64,000 nt of DNA from assembly GCF_023101765.2 (NCBI RefSeq), contig NC_064217.1, positions 9,087,788 to 9,151,787 of the forward strand. Direction: 5' to 3'. The notes under the pieces were generated by a model. The model did not search any database, was not told where the DNA came from, and saw only the letters and a program-made list of their open reading frames with translations. Within the stretch, counting starts at the first letter, position 1, and the number at the start of each line of letters is the position of its first letter. The stretch is from Spodoptera frugiperda (taxonomy: Eukaryota > Arthropoda > Insecta > Lepidoptera > Noctuidae). Both the position numbers and the translations under genes were made by a program. Shown here one piece after another: positions 25,601 to 40,600 of the stretch.

Positions 25601-28600
25601 CAATGACATGCACTTTTTGCCATTCAAATAGGGGACAGTTGTGTTTTTTCTGTATGAACGTTTGAATACTGTCCCCATACTCGGGTATGGCAAACTATTA
25701 CGCATATTTTTGCTCACACGTTATTAGGGGTGCCGTGTGTGAAAAAAATATACTATTATAAATAAAAGGAGCCCAACAAAGGGATGGGAGAGCGATCGGG
25801 GTCACTAGGAAACGGCGGTTTTGATACGGGAATTTTTTTACCTGGCACTTTGGGGGATCTTTTTTCATTAAAATTTTGGGCCTCGAACTTTATAGAGGTA
25901 GCCAGTCAGTCTGTGTTCATCTGCGAAGATGATCACATGCTTTATGACTTCAAACATCTTGGTTACTGTGTGGTCAGTGAATATCGGACTTGAGATTAGT
26001 TCAGTTTTAAGTTAGTGTGAGTTAAGTTATAGTTTGGTACGCTTGGACTACATTTGGTTTCGAACACTTAAAGTGATCGTTTGGTGAAGAAGAATCATGG
26101 ATTTATCATCGCGGAGTAAGTCAAGATTTTTCGACTCTGGCATCGACTTAAGACGAAAAGGTATTTTCGCTTGAAAATTTTCCAACTTTTGTGCTCATTT
26201 TGTTTATGTGATTGTCGAACTCGAGTTAATAGAGACGTTGGGGGCAGCAATAAACGAAGCAATAACCAATACTGAAGACAAATTGGAAAGTAATAAGGCA
26301 GTGAAAATGATATCTGTCCCCGAAAAATATCTGTGTATGAATCTGAACGAATCGGATGCCGTTCACATTAACATATAAATGAGTGCGTAAGTGGACTGAA
26401 CGTTATAGTGCGTATATCTCCCTGCGTATAGATCGGCCCTGAGTTATATGGGCTATATAAATATGATATGATTTAATTTAGCTATTATGCTGAGATTAGA
26501 TTGATTGCTGACTAAATAGAGATAAGACAGCCATGAAGAGATGTTATCTGATCTTAGAACAATTGTAGACAAACTATAATTAACTTCTTTTTCAAATTTA
26601 TTAAGTATTCTTATACAAATGCAAAGCAAACATTCATTTCCTCAAACACAACACTTTATCAACATAAAGCGATATTTAAAAGTATATTTCAAATAAAACT
26701 GCATTCGTCTGCCGCATTGACCGCAAATACTCGGCCGCAGAGGCTGTATGTCAAAATAATGACCGCGAGGGTAATAGGCGAGCCTAGGATGTGTTCGAGA
26801 TCTTTGTTTTATTTCAAACGTATGTTGGTTTAATGGAGATGTATGGCTGGCTAGAAACATCGTTGAAAGATATAACACTTGATAGAAATCGATTGAAAAT
26901 TGTAATTTAAACCCACACTTTCACACTTTAGTTACAATTCTAATTAGACTTATTTTCAACTTAAATTCTTTTATTTTCCTCATCATCTGCAACATAATTA
27001 TCGTGTCTAACTTTAGTTCTTTCATCGTTCATTTCAATATTACGACTCATTACGTATATTTCATTCCATACTTTTATTTTATCATCGTTTTAAAATTTTA
27101 GGTCTCATATAAGTTTATTATGGTTTAAAAAGTCCATTTCCACTGTAACTGAGCAAGGGTTGTAGCCAATACTGGCACCAGTCCCGACCGGACGAAGCTT
27201 TATGACCTCACTTTTATAGCTTTAGGAAAAACTATATTTCTTATTGTGCAGATACATGCATGCATTCCATTTATTTTGCTGTGCGAAAATTTTGCAGGCT
27301 AAACTAAAAGTTAGGATTGTTAAAGAGGCATTTTCTTTTGGCTTTGTCATATTTAAATGAGGTTGATTTGTGGCAAATCTAGAATTATTAAGTAGAAACT
27401 AATGTAGCTGAATGTAGTACTGATCATGAATATAAAGACACTACAATCTACTAACAACCCAATATCTCCGAAGAAATCAATAAAAATCCACACATTGATT
27501 CTCTATTCGTATCAGTAAATAAACTTAGGTACAATAAATAGCAGGCACTTGTAGTAATAAATACAGTCGGCGGCAATAATTAGTGGCGGGCAGTTAACGA
27601 CAGTGCGGTGCTGGAATTAAGATTTTTGCCATAAATGCCCGGCGTTGAGATAAAACTGCCGCACCAAGGATTAGGGGTTAAGTGTCCGCTTTAACGGGTA
27701 TTGTTCTAGTGCTGCGAGTTATCGATGTCGATAATACCGATGGGTTTAGTCTGTGGGAATTATTGTGGGTTGTTATGTAAGGTTGGATGTGAAAATGTAT
27801 GTATAGGTGTTATATTGTGAGTTAGTTGTTGATAATTATCATAGGTGAAAACTTTAAATGTCTAAGAAATTTTAGATTTCAATGTCCTTTTAAGATAAAT
27901 AAAATAAAATTATTATTGAGTTTTTACTGAATTCTTTCTTCATACTTCATAAAACTTCTTCATAACCAACTTCTATAGTTTTAATTCTAAATCCATGATT
28001 CCCTTTTTTTGACTCACTATTCACTATAAAAAGAAAACTATACCTATCCTATCGATAATCTCGTCTATTACCCGTTCCCATCTCTACCCCATCTTAGTGT
28101 AGTGCCAGACAGTCCGGTGTGGCGTTTTTATTGACACTCGTGGCGTGACAAATATCTTCAGGAAGAACACAACACACTCCTTTCTCCCTATCCTATCCGA
28201 AATGGTTGATGTCTCCTCCAACTATATACGACTTGTGTATTCTGATATGACTTATTGGGAATTTTACGATGAGAAAATATAATATTTCGCCTAGAGATAG
28301 ACTTGCTCGTGTTTCTTCTAATAAGTGAGCAGGTTTTTCTTTTTTATTACAGTAGGTAATTTGGTTATACTCCAACGTAAAATAAAAACATTATAATGCA
28401 TTAATAAATTACCTTTCAATTCATTCTAAGGTAAGGTAGCAATTCTAAGGTAAGGCAAAGCATACAAATTTAGAGCCTAAATACAGGGCATTAGCGTTTA
28501 TTTTTGACCAGCCAATTTTAATAACTTAGAAAGACAATTTTAATCTCGAAGTTAAACCGACATTGACACCGTTGAGAGAAATTGACAATATAAATTTTCA

Positions 28601-31600
28601 CTCTCGATTTTTATAACCAACATTTTTTCTATTAAGGGTTGTCCATCCGATTCCCTAGGCGCGGAATCGTGTTACACACCTAGAGCGAAAAAAAAGGAGA
28701 AAAAAAAATTCAAATCCCTCTAACGAAGAGGCCAATACACAGGAGGGCTCTGTTTTTCTCCAGTTATTCCGAATATTCCAGGCAGTATTGGGTATCTGTA
28801 ACACGATTACTGACCCGACCTTAATTTGATCAACCACCGACATGGCCGCTATTTTTTCGTGTTGTCACCCCCCAGGGACACCTTATTTACCTGAGCTATG
28901 TAAAGAGGCAATATTGATAAACAATCTCCTTATTGATGACCCTGTTAAAAGTTTTCAAATCAACGTTCAATATTCGATATAGGATGTTACAAAAAAATTA
29001 TGTACTTTTCTTCTGTTTATATCATCTACAGTAAATACAAATAGAATAATTATGTATTATTAACAAATGCACACTGCTACGAAACGTAGAGATATGTAGA
29101 AAAAAAAACTTAATTATTTTGATTTAACTATAAAAATGAAAATCAAATGAAACGGTAGTCTTTAGCAAAAAAAAATAACAAATTCAGAATTGGACAGTGA
29201 TCCCTTTAGCTCCCTTGGGTCGAGAGGAAAAAAAAAACAACAAGATAAAGATAATCAGCCGTTTTTGTCGCTCCGAATTACGTCGGATAATTTGATTAGC
29301 TATCGGTGGGCGAGAACCGTCCCCTTAAGAGGTAATCCTATTTTATAGGTAGGCCCTTTAATCTGATAGATGCTAGGTGTTTTATATTGGACGTTTCTGA
29401 TTGTGTTTTATGTTTATTGGTTGTTTCATCGAGTGTACGTTAAACGGCGGTAACAATCAATAATTGATATGTTTTATCTTATGAAAGCTATCAATTTGAA
29501 ATTCGCTTTATCTATTGTGGTATTGTATTTTTTAGATATTGAAACATGTATTTGTAAATATGTAGTTATATTTCAAGTTACTTTGGTTAATTTATTTCAA
29601 CGATAATTCGATGGTTGCTGTGTGTACTGAACATAATTTATATACCAATTTAAAGTATATAGCGCAAAGTTCTCCCCTCCATCAGCTAAGTGTAATTATA
29701 GGTAAAAAAGCAAGGGTTGCGGAGTGGCCATGTTGAGAAAAGTGACGTCATTAGTACGCTGTTGACACAACCCGCCTTCTGACGTGAATGGCGAGGCTAA
29801 ACTGGCTATATGGGCGTGTTTCCAATATGGAACCAGGTGCTTTTGCTGGTTTTTAGAAATAAATGTACTTTTTAAAAACAAAATTGTTGATTTACTATTA
29901 TTTTATAGTCAACAAATAAAACAATGTCCTGACCGGTCCCGAATTTTCTCTTCGAAACTCCTTCTGTGTAGGACAAGCGACGGTTTAAAATTACCAACCC
30001 TCAAAAAACGAACACGTTCGAATTCGAAAAAAAGAGAAATAAAAACGATTTCAAATCACACAAGTGTCCAGCCAGTTCTACCAACACAAAAAGCTTCTGA
30101 TAAATTAAAACAAGCTTTAAATCTCAATTTGCCGACACAGGGCGGTTTCTATAGGCTTTTGTGGCGTATGTCCATTTCCGACAACTCGAGCCTTTGAATA
30201 AAGTAGCTGTCAAAGAAGCCGATGTCAAAATTCTTTGGCATTCATAAGTTGGTAAAAGAAAACAGAAATGGTAAAAAAAGAAAATGAAAAGTTTTTGCTC
30301 AGTCGCGCTCGCTGGGACTGGGCGAGCAGATGTCCTAGATTTAATTGTAATTTGATTTCAAATTTTATTTATTACTTCAATAACATAAATATTTTCTCAG
30401 AGCTCTCTAGTGCTTCTTCATTTTTATTTATCTAGTTGATCTCTTTTATATTCAAGGAGCACATTAACTTTGAATTACCAGCTGCCTAATCAATACAATT
30501 CTTTATATGACTCTCCTAAATAATATTCAATTTTCACCACCGACCACACCCAAGTGGGAAACAGAATCCAAAATCATAATAGCACTACACAATAAACACC
30601 CCCGCAACATTTGATATCCATTCTTATTATTTTTATTTTCGATTTATTGTCGTGAAAAACGGTACAATTTCTATACACAATCGTTAGGGTCCGTGATCCC
30701 CTGCCAATTAACATTGGACACGGTGGTCAGGGCTGTGTCAAAGTTAGACACATTTTTTGCAGCAAACGACACACGGCAATCAATACACATCAATCTTAAA
30801 TATTCTAAAAGTAAACACAAAGTTTCAACTCCACCAAAACCGTTAGAAGCGTTTCGCAAATTAACACAGTGATACAATTCGCGGCGGCGGGGACAAAATG
30901 TAATTAATAATTAATGCAACAAACGGCCAAGTAGAAACTTTGCTAACACAGAAGTTACTTCTGTCGCGCGGCGTGACCTTTTCTGTGAAAAAACAAATGC
31001 TGGAGATATAACTGGCATGTTACGGCGTGTGTAGTAACGAGCTAATTTAAACTTTTCGGTCTCTCAGTCCTTTCGGAGGGCCCTTCTCGTCACCTGAGGC
31101 GACTGTCCTTGGTTAGACGGCACTTTTCAATAAAACAGAAATAAAATGCACGCACCTCTCATATTGGTTTTCGGTTGAGAATAATAATTGATTTCGGTTT
31201 GGGTACATACTTTTTTAAAGATTTAAATTGAATTGGAAAATGGCTCGTCTTTTTGTGAATGTCTTTAAAAGCTTAAACATTTATTTAGCTTAGACAAATA
31301 TCACTTTATTTTATAAAATTATGAATCAACAAAAAACAAGAATCGAACAAGAATACTTTTAATAAATTAATCATATTCAGTGTAGTCACTTTATGAAAAT
31401 CATATCAATCACGCAAATACACGACATAGGTATACATAAAGCCACAAAACTGATCAATTAAAACCAATCAAAATCGGAGCATTCCACCCCCGATATAGAT
31501 AACCATAAATCACTTCTAACGTGAAAATCAAATATTTATGTAGGTGTAAAGTTTTTGTCCACACGGCGCATGTGTGGTGACCACTGTCCAGTAGCGGGGC

Positions 31601-34600
31601 AGTGGGTGGGGCTTGACGTGTACCCGAGTTGACCCACAGTCCAGATAACTTTACACGTAAATTGATAGGGTTCGATTGTGTAAACGTTTATGTATATTAT
31701 GTATTTATAAGGCTTTTATGCGGTGAATTTAGAAAGGGTTTAGCGGTGTGATGTGCGTTAGAGCTCAAGTCGTGAAGCAATAATGTACCTATTATGTTCA
31801 AAGATTGTTCGTTGCATAAGTGTAGAGGAATCGAACATCGCTGCATTAGTACCCATACCTAGGAGGCTAGAATGAGGCTAATATCTGACTTCTTACTCGT
31901 ACATTGCACGAAATATTTTCTCAACAAACTTTAACATTTTCCATACTACTACTACCCACTATAATATGACTAAACGTTTGTTTAAACAGGCACAGGATAC
32001 AACCACCTCTACTTCCCCAGGAAGTGTTCCCATTTGCCACGAGCCATCACCTTTACAAATCTGTAAAAAATTAACATCAATAACGCGTGCATTTACATAA
32101 TATACCCTCTAAACAAACTAGGTACGCCAGTCCAAACAATGGACGTCGAATCACGTAGTTTTTTTCACCATATTAATTTAGAACTCGGGTTACAATGCAA
32201 TACAACCCCCATAGACATTACAGCGCTGCCTTCCTCACAAAGAAATGGAGGAAAAAATAATAATAACAAGAGAGTTTGAACGGAGAATGTAAGGGCGTCT
32301 ACACAGTACTTATGTGAAATTAGCTCGCGAACGCGCTTTGATGTACCGACCAATTGTTCGTGCGAAAACGCCTTTATAATCCAACGCGAGTGTCTTGAGT
32401 TGGGCTGCTATTTATACAGCGACGATGTCAATTAATATGTAAGAAGTTAATTATGTATGTGAGGGGGAAAACAGGCGTCCTGGTGATGCAATACTCGCAT
32501 GTAAACAGTTTAAACTTATCCAGAGATTGACTAATCTCTTATGAAAAAAGTTATGAATAATTCTCAGAAAAGTACCTATAAATAGATATTTTTTTATAAC
32601 AATGAATTTGATTGGGTAATTTGGCCTTGTAAATGATCAATTGTTAAGTATTTGTCCTTATTAAAGTGTACTAAGCTCTATAATAGCTTATTCTGAGTAG
32701 TTTCAAGTTGTTTGGCTTCCTGGTAAGCTGAATTCGTAGAAATCATTGCTTTATTTAAAGATATTCAGTTCATTTGAGAGAAATGTAACTTGTTAGTTGG
32801 TTTTTTAAACTCTTTCCTGCTAGGTGATGTCATTTCTTCGGCTTTGCTTACGTCCCCACTCTGCTCATCTAGTAACTCTACTACTAACTACTACTACAAA
32901 CACACGAGTGTTAGTTAATATTTCCATAATACTAAATTGCAATTAAATAAAACAAATAATTTTACATGAATGATATTAAACGTAATAAGAATTAAAATAG
33001 ATAAACCGCTAATAAATGAAAAAGCCCGTGAGCCCATGACCCTAAATTAAATCCTCTAGTTATACCAAACAGTACTTAGAACCCATCCGAATATAATTAT
33101 AGTATCTATTCCATTCACAAATAATTCGAATCAAAAACATAATTACTATCTTACACCTCAACATCTGTTACAAAAAAAATCGATTAACTTTCTTGTCCCA
33201 ACAAAGAAATAACCCTTTAAAAACGGACCACAGAACAAGATGGTTATTATAGGTCTTTTGTACCCAGATAAGCGGTCAACCCTACAACTGACACCTCACA
33301 TACCGTGACTGCTACAACATGTAATTAAGTGTTATTTAACACTTAAAAGATTGAAAGAAAGTGTCATTGCCCATATGTTGTGGACGAATGTTGTGAAGTA
33401 TTTTTTTTTTGTATATACATATAAATAATTGCCAAAGTCCTGTCTTTTGAAAACTGTGTCACGTTTAACACCAGTCGTCTTTATGGTAATTTTTTTGTGG
33501 TTTTATAAACATTATTTTGTATTTACAAAACATAAATGCAATTGTTAGGAAAGGAACATTTTTATTTTATCATTAAATTAGTTAACCAGAGTCAAAGCAA
33601 TGTAACTTTGCAAGTCCGTCTGGTGGAAATTATTTAAGTATCTTAGAATCCGTAACAATTAAACAATGTCTGCTGCTATTTGGTGAGCAGGAGTTACTAT
33701 TCAAGACGTTCTTAATTATGAACACCTCTAAATGTCGTGTCTTAGCACTTCAAATCCCACTACTCCGTATCAAACTTGGTATATTGGAATATAGGAGACC
33801 AAACCACCTTTGTACCACATCAGGATGTGTATAAGAATACCATCACTTAATATCATCTCTTCGTGATCTCCAAATCAGATATCAAACTATGTTCTTCTTT
33901 CAGCGGATGCGGACAGCGCGGCAGAAGGTGGCGGGTCCCCCGTACCCGGGGTGCCTGCAGACACCCTGACCTGTGGAGCATGTCGCAGAGCCTTCGCCCT
34001 TGCCGACATCGTACGCTTCATCCAGCATAAAGTATCCTCCTGTGATAAGGATCTCACGTCCTACCACTGTTACAGTGCTGGTAAGCTGAATTTCGCATTA
34101 ATTCAGATATGGAAACATTTTGGACCAAAAACCCCGATTAAAACTACAGAAACAGGCAACCAAATTTAGTCTCAATTACTAGCAAAGTTTTACTGGTATT
34201 TATCTGTTATTCACCAAACATTAACATTGGATACATTTTCTTCAACCATAGGACCGAATTCCGACCCTGAAGATGGTTCAAGACCAGGCCAGGTCTCAAG
34301 TGGGAGTACCAGCGCGCGGAGGCCGTCCCTTCTCACAGCAAGAAGGCCTCCAAGCAGCAGAGTGCACACTCCTCCCCTTGCTAGTCCCTCTATGGCACCT
34401 CCCGACCTTCTGGAAGATGGAGGAGCATCTAGCACACCTAAGAGGCTATTAGATGGTAAGATACAAACCCTTGTTAGTTTATGACTACCAAATGTTCAAA
34501 TTCGTTTGTAGCCGATGTCTGTAGCAATTATTTTTCACACAAATAGGTGACGTCGAAGTTTCAACGCCTAAAAGGCGAGCGTCAACATCACCGATGCCAT

Positions 34601-37600
34601 CAAGTTCTCCGGACGAAGACATTAAGCCGAAGATCAAGCAAGAACATATGGATACCACAGGATCTCCTGAGGATCAAAAGAAATCTAGAACTGAAGTTGC
34701 TGACGCAGAATCGAATACTATGCATAGTGGTAAGTCACAATTTTATCATCATTATTTGGAGGCAGGTTTTTCAAGAAATCGTCAGTACGTGTTGGAGCCT
34801 AGGGTGCATTAAAGACGTGAATAAGTTACAGTAATATGATTAATGATCTCTTAAATTATTTGCTTAAATATTATATTATATTTAAACACTATTAACTAAC
34901 CAGTAGGATAGCAAAAACATTTATTTAATTTCTTGTTAAAGTTTTGTTAAACGAGAGCTCCAACGAAACTTATAATAGGTAGGTAGTCCTAAAAATCTTG
35001 TAGTAACATTCTATTCTCACTGTTTACATCTCCATGTTTGTGAACGTCATCTCTTAGACCAGAACAATTCCGTCTATGACTCAACCAACCGAAAAATTCC
35101 TTTACCGACCGAAAGGAAAAGACACGTGCGACTGAATGCCATTTTTATACCGAAACTCATGTCATCGGCATGACGGTCCAGTGTTTATTATATTAATGAT
35201 TCTTTCTGAGCTTCAAAGGATTCTTTGGAGACAATTTTATCGTCACGATACGACTTTGTCACGTAAGATGTTGCACAATAACAATGTTGGACAATCGCAT
35301 GGTTTCTGCCTCGTCATCGCCTGTCCATACATTTGAGATTGGAGCTTAATCCTGTTTCTGGTAACAGGATGTTTCGAATTGTGCCATTCTTATTTCACTT
35401 TTGATATGTCACATTTTTTTATCCTCCCACAATAATGTAGTTAGGTATGGAATTATTAACAGTTTTATTAATTGTTGCGAATTCTGAATGTTGAATAGAG
35501 GTTGAAAGTAATTTAAAATTTAATCTACCTCTTTTGGAATCATTAACCTTTACGCTTCAGGGCTATCGAAAATAATTTGGTCAATTCAAGGTTTAAACTA
35601 AATCGCTTACCTTTAAATTCGTTAAAAATGAACTCGCTAATCTTTAAAACTGTTTCAATAAAACGTAAAATAAATAGAACCGGAGGTTGAGTTGAACATC
35701 TGTATAAGCGAGCAATCTTGCGGGGGTGGTTCGAGAAATAATCTATCCGAGACTAACCCTTTGTGCGACCAGATGTGCTGTCATTTGACACTTTTGTATT
35801 AAACCCGTTGCACAACAATGCCTTCCTTAAACCCGAAAATTGTGCACCGTTCAAAATTTTCGACCCGCATTCTGTCAACTGCTTTATTACATAGCGACTT
35901 ACAAAGGATAAAGAAAAAATATTATTAAATTGCTACTGTTTTGGTCTTTACATAATATATTAGCGGTTTAAACTGGAAATACTATCTAGATCTGTCAGCT
36001 TCTTGTCTGTGATGTTAAAAGAAAAGATAGCAAGTAAATAACATAAGCAGCCTGCGCTATTTATAATACTGTCCCACACTGCCTATGCATGATACTGCAT
36101 CTTTATATAGCAATCGCCAGCCACTCATCCTACTGATAAGTAAAGGCCAACCTTTTTGTACTGTTGTTTAACATGTTGATAAAAATATCGTCCGATTACT
36201 AGATATAAAGAGTTCAGCTCGATAATCCAAAAGATATGAAACGTCATTGTTCTATCTGGACACTAAATATGACGTTATTGCGTGACTGTACCGGGGTTGC
36301 GCTATCGAAGTGTCAATTGCAGGTTGGCTTCAGCACCGGTTGGTTCGGATTATTGAGTTTATCCTAAACGTTCATATTAACCCTTTCCACTGAGCTGTCA
36401 GACCAACCAGTTCCGCTATACTACGGGGCCCCATCACAATACAGCAATAGCAATATATTAAATTGATAACAAAAAACAATAGTAGCGAGTCCATAAATCC
36501 ACTCGACTTTTAAAACCGCATTCATAACGGAAGCTTATTGTCAAAACAAGAACATAATTCTAATGGTGACAGTAAGTCGCGACCTCGTGCCAACTTAAAA
36601 AAGGGATCTTAATTTTAATTGTATTATTCCGTACATATTAATTAACCCCATCGCTGTACGAACAGATAAAGGGGATGATTTAGGAGAAAAAAATTATTTG
36701 CATGAGCACACGATTGACGCACGCGTATTGTTGTCATCTGCCTTTTGTGATGACCCTTACATTAACCGTGGCCGCGCAAATGACTAAAGAGCTCATGTTT
36801 ATGAATATTCTTTTAATATTCAACCTTTACACATTGTTGTTAGAGTTCAATGTCGTATTTTATCGGATGGGCGTTAATGGCGCACCGTTTACCGATGGCT
36901 ACGATATTATAATTGTCAAAGATGCTACCGAGGCCCCATTGTTAGAAACGGTCTTTTATAATTTTTTCAAAGATAAAAAATGTTTGGCGTGTTCCTGACA
37001 CGTGGTACACGCTCATGCGTTCGCCGTGACCTATGGAACTCCTTTAAGCGTGACACAATGCTGGTGGATATTTTTAGTTTTTGTATAAACGGGAAGGTGG
37101 CTAAGTGGCGGGTTTGGAATAAGTGGGTTTTAATTTTAGACATGACGTCTGCGACTTTGTGAAATGTGAGGGGAAGTTTGTCTCGTGACTATCGCGTGTC
37201 CTTTCAGTTGTGAACGTATTTAAGAGTTTAACTTTATCGGTAGTTCCTGCAATTGTAAAGTGTTTTAATTTCGGTAATGTGGCATTTACAGGCAACAATG
37301 GTTCCACGACGGAAGAATCTGTGTCCACAATGTCAGTGTATGAAAGTCATTAACATGACAAAACGGTGGTGAACCAATGGCCGTCAGTTGTTTGTATCAA
37401 AACAAATATTGTATCAAGTGTGGATCGAGTCCAGTGTTTGGTCGACTTTGTTTGCTTTACGAATTAATGAAGGATTGTCGCAGCGGATACCATGTTCCAT
37501 ATTCATGTTATGAGTTATACAAAATGTACAAAACTGTATTATTTTTCTATTCATTCGTATCCCCTGCATTGTAGCAACTTGTCAAATTTTATTTGGGAAG

Positions 37601-40600
37601 AGTTTTATATTTTAGTCTTTTTTAAACCTTTATTCGATGACCTTTAAAGTGGAGCATGGACAATGATAGCCGTATCGATTTCTGCAGGACCCCAGATAAA
37701 ATTATCTTTTTAACCCGACATGCACGGTCTGGCGCACCTCAAAACGGTCAGCTGCTGGCTGCTGCGGCCCAAACAACCGCCGCTTTTTACTTGCCCACTC
37801 GCGCGAAATAAACGTCAACAATGAGTTTGAAGCGGACAGCGGGGCTGTTCTATCTGTGAACTAATTACGCATTCATAGACCGTACTTCTGATAAATGATC
37901 GCCCCCGCAAATGATTCCTCGATTAACTCCCGTCCAAGATATTTCCATATCAAGACATGTTTTCTTAAGGGTCGACCACAAAAGGGCCATCTCGGCGCCC
38001 AATCTTTAATCCTATCTCGGGGACCTTTGCGGGCGAATTTAAATTTCTTTAGAAATATCGTCCTTATTATGTACGTGCGGGTTTCTATTCCTTGCGACGT
38101 TCGTGGGCGAGATAACGTAAGTTAAGTCCGAGAGGAGATTGTTGTGAAAAAAACTACCGCTAACTTTGACGAGATCCCATCTGCTGCCTGCTGTCCATTC
38201 GACTTTGATCCCTAACACTGGATTCATAAATTCAACTTTCGTCTGAGAGATTTTGGATTAGTAGAACCTTATTTTGTATATGAGGTGATAAGTCTTTATG
38301 AGGGGTCAACCTTTTCTATAGTGAACCTCACCCTTTTAGTGAAAAGAGTCCGTTGATAGCTGATTTAGGAATGGTGATAATGCATTCAGTGTGTGTAAAT
38401 ATATCATAGATTTATTTTATGATAGATTGCCTCTCGACTCAACCGTTGGTAGATTTTCGGGAGTATGTGGTTATGGATGTGTGATGCGTGAGTTAGGAAT
38501 TTTAAAGGATTGCGGTGCATTGTTGTATGGTGCAGTGTGCAGTTGAATAGCTGTCATATTTGCTTTGTGGCCGCCGTCCACGTGGGGTCCGCTGTGACCG
38601 TTTGCGGAATTCGTTAATTAAAATTTGCTATCCGATTGATCATAGCTGTTTGTATGTGGGGTTTAATGCGACTAATTAGTTGAGGTATGTCCTGTATGAT
38701 TATTAGTATTCTGATCATAGAGACTTGGACTATACACCTAGAAGATAAGTGAAAACCGTATATATAATTTGATATTGCGGATGAAGATGTATCTAATAGA
38801 GATGTAATCTAATCGTGTTATCATGAGATATATTTAGGTGATTTCCTTTATGTTGTGGTCACAACTATCTCTACTGAAGACGAGATAGTAAAAATATAAA
38901 AGAGACAAGTTTGACAAAGTTATCACATACTTAGAAGTAAATATGCGATAAGAGAATTATTCAACGTAGGTACTCCCCCTAAATATCCAGACACAAACAC
39001 GCCACAAAACACAATATACCCATGTAATAAACAAGAAACACTTAAACGCATCAGTGCTCTGAATCAATTTTAAAGCGTCCACCTACCCCTCACGAAATTT
39101 TATTGTTTTTCCAACATTTTTTTGTAATATGTGGTAATGGTCGGCACACATGTGTCGAAAAGTTGTTATGAGTTTAAAATAGCCCCACACATCGTGTTGG
39201 GGACGAAATTTTGTGAACATTTGTGTCTTGATTTTGGGTCCCGAGACGTGATGTTAGCGTGTCTAAGCAGTGCTCGGGGTTGCTGGATTACTTGAGAAAT
39301 TTCGTCACTTATAGAGGGTGTCAAATAGCTTAAAGATATTTTCTAAGATGTAAAAATTATTTGTATTCTTAGTTTAGTCTCTTGATTGGTGGATATGCTC
39401 TAAAGGCATTTCTAGCACGTCATAATTTGGTTTATTCCGTTGACTATTAACCTCGTTGATATCTTACCTCTTTATACTGAGCAATTAAAGGCGTGTTCCA
39501 TAAGGCTTACCGCCTGTTATATGAAATTACCAATACCTAGAAATAAAGAACATTTCTGGTTATACAGTAATTAATTTCCATGTTATATTAAATATATTTT
39601 CCATAGAAATCAGGTAATTCCTACCCAATTCAGTTCCTCCCACCAAAACGCTTTATTATTACTTACATAAGGGTGTAACTGCGAGGGTGTCGGTGGCAAC
39701 AATTTGTGGAGTAACGCGATAGTTTACAAAAATCACCATTTTATACATTCTGGGTGTGACCGTCGACACTATGTTGACAGCTCGATTACTTGTTTAACTA
39801 ATTAGAATTTTATTGCCAAGGTTCAAAGTAGAAAATGGTTTGATAATTTTCGAAATGTATCGCTATATATAATAATCAATTGCTGTTCGTTAGTCTCGTT
39901 AAAACTTGAGAACGGCTGGACCGATTTGGCTAATTTTGGTCTTAAATTATTTGTGGAAGTTCACAAAAGGTTTATTAGTGAGAAATAAATGTTTGAGGCG
40001 ATACAAAGTTTGCCTGCCCGCTAGTTATTGATAACAAAAAGGTAGATAATCATTAAAACCCTTTACTTAATTGTTTAAAATACATTAAATTCTTACACAA
40101 AAATGCCAAACAACTATTTAAATCTTCAGTTTTCCTTAATTCATCAACACAACAAACTATGTTTAATAGTTTTTCAAGAGTCGTCGGGTCATTCTTTTCA
40201 TAAACTACCATTACCTAACTATAGTCATTTCAAAACACTTGTGTACTCAGTACCGTCGGTCGAATCGGTCACTTCGTATAAGTATACAATGTATTTGTAC
40301 AAGTCACAAATTATTTTTTCAGTTGCGTCCTTATGACCCAGACAGTGTGACGTCATTATCTAAGTCTCGCTGCTAATGTTGTATGGAAAATGTAATTTAT
40401 TTGAATATACTTAATGATCAGTTTAGTTCTGTAATTGTTGAGTTGTAGGTAATGTTTAGTAATGAAGTTTTTTTGTTCGGTTTTCATTGTTGCTATGTTG
40501 CTAATTTTCGTTTGAGTGATTGTGGAATGTCCTTATACGATGTTCAAGTTATTTTGATACGATGTAAAGTGAGAAATTTTCTTTTTAAACTGAAGTTATC

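Larger units (their letters stand above)
16630..33903 (+). other. Bcl11: Bcl11 intron 1 (17.3 kb)
   Basis: No recognisable transposon remnants were seen across this stretch. Besides the islands listed separately, GC-richer patches occur near 22740-22930, 23290-23440, 27550-27700, 28640-28880 and 31560-31650, and a CRE octamer lies at 29743. These are candidate enhancers judged from composition only. A minus-strand broken frame at 16997-17686 is listed separately. Confidence 0.5.

Noticed and set aside
29784..30197. 137-codon plus-strand open frame in intron 1
   Set aside because: No recognisable domain, no splice context and no homologue that I know; length alone is not enough in this much sequence.
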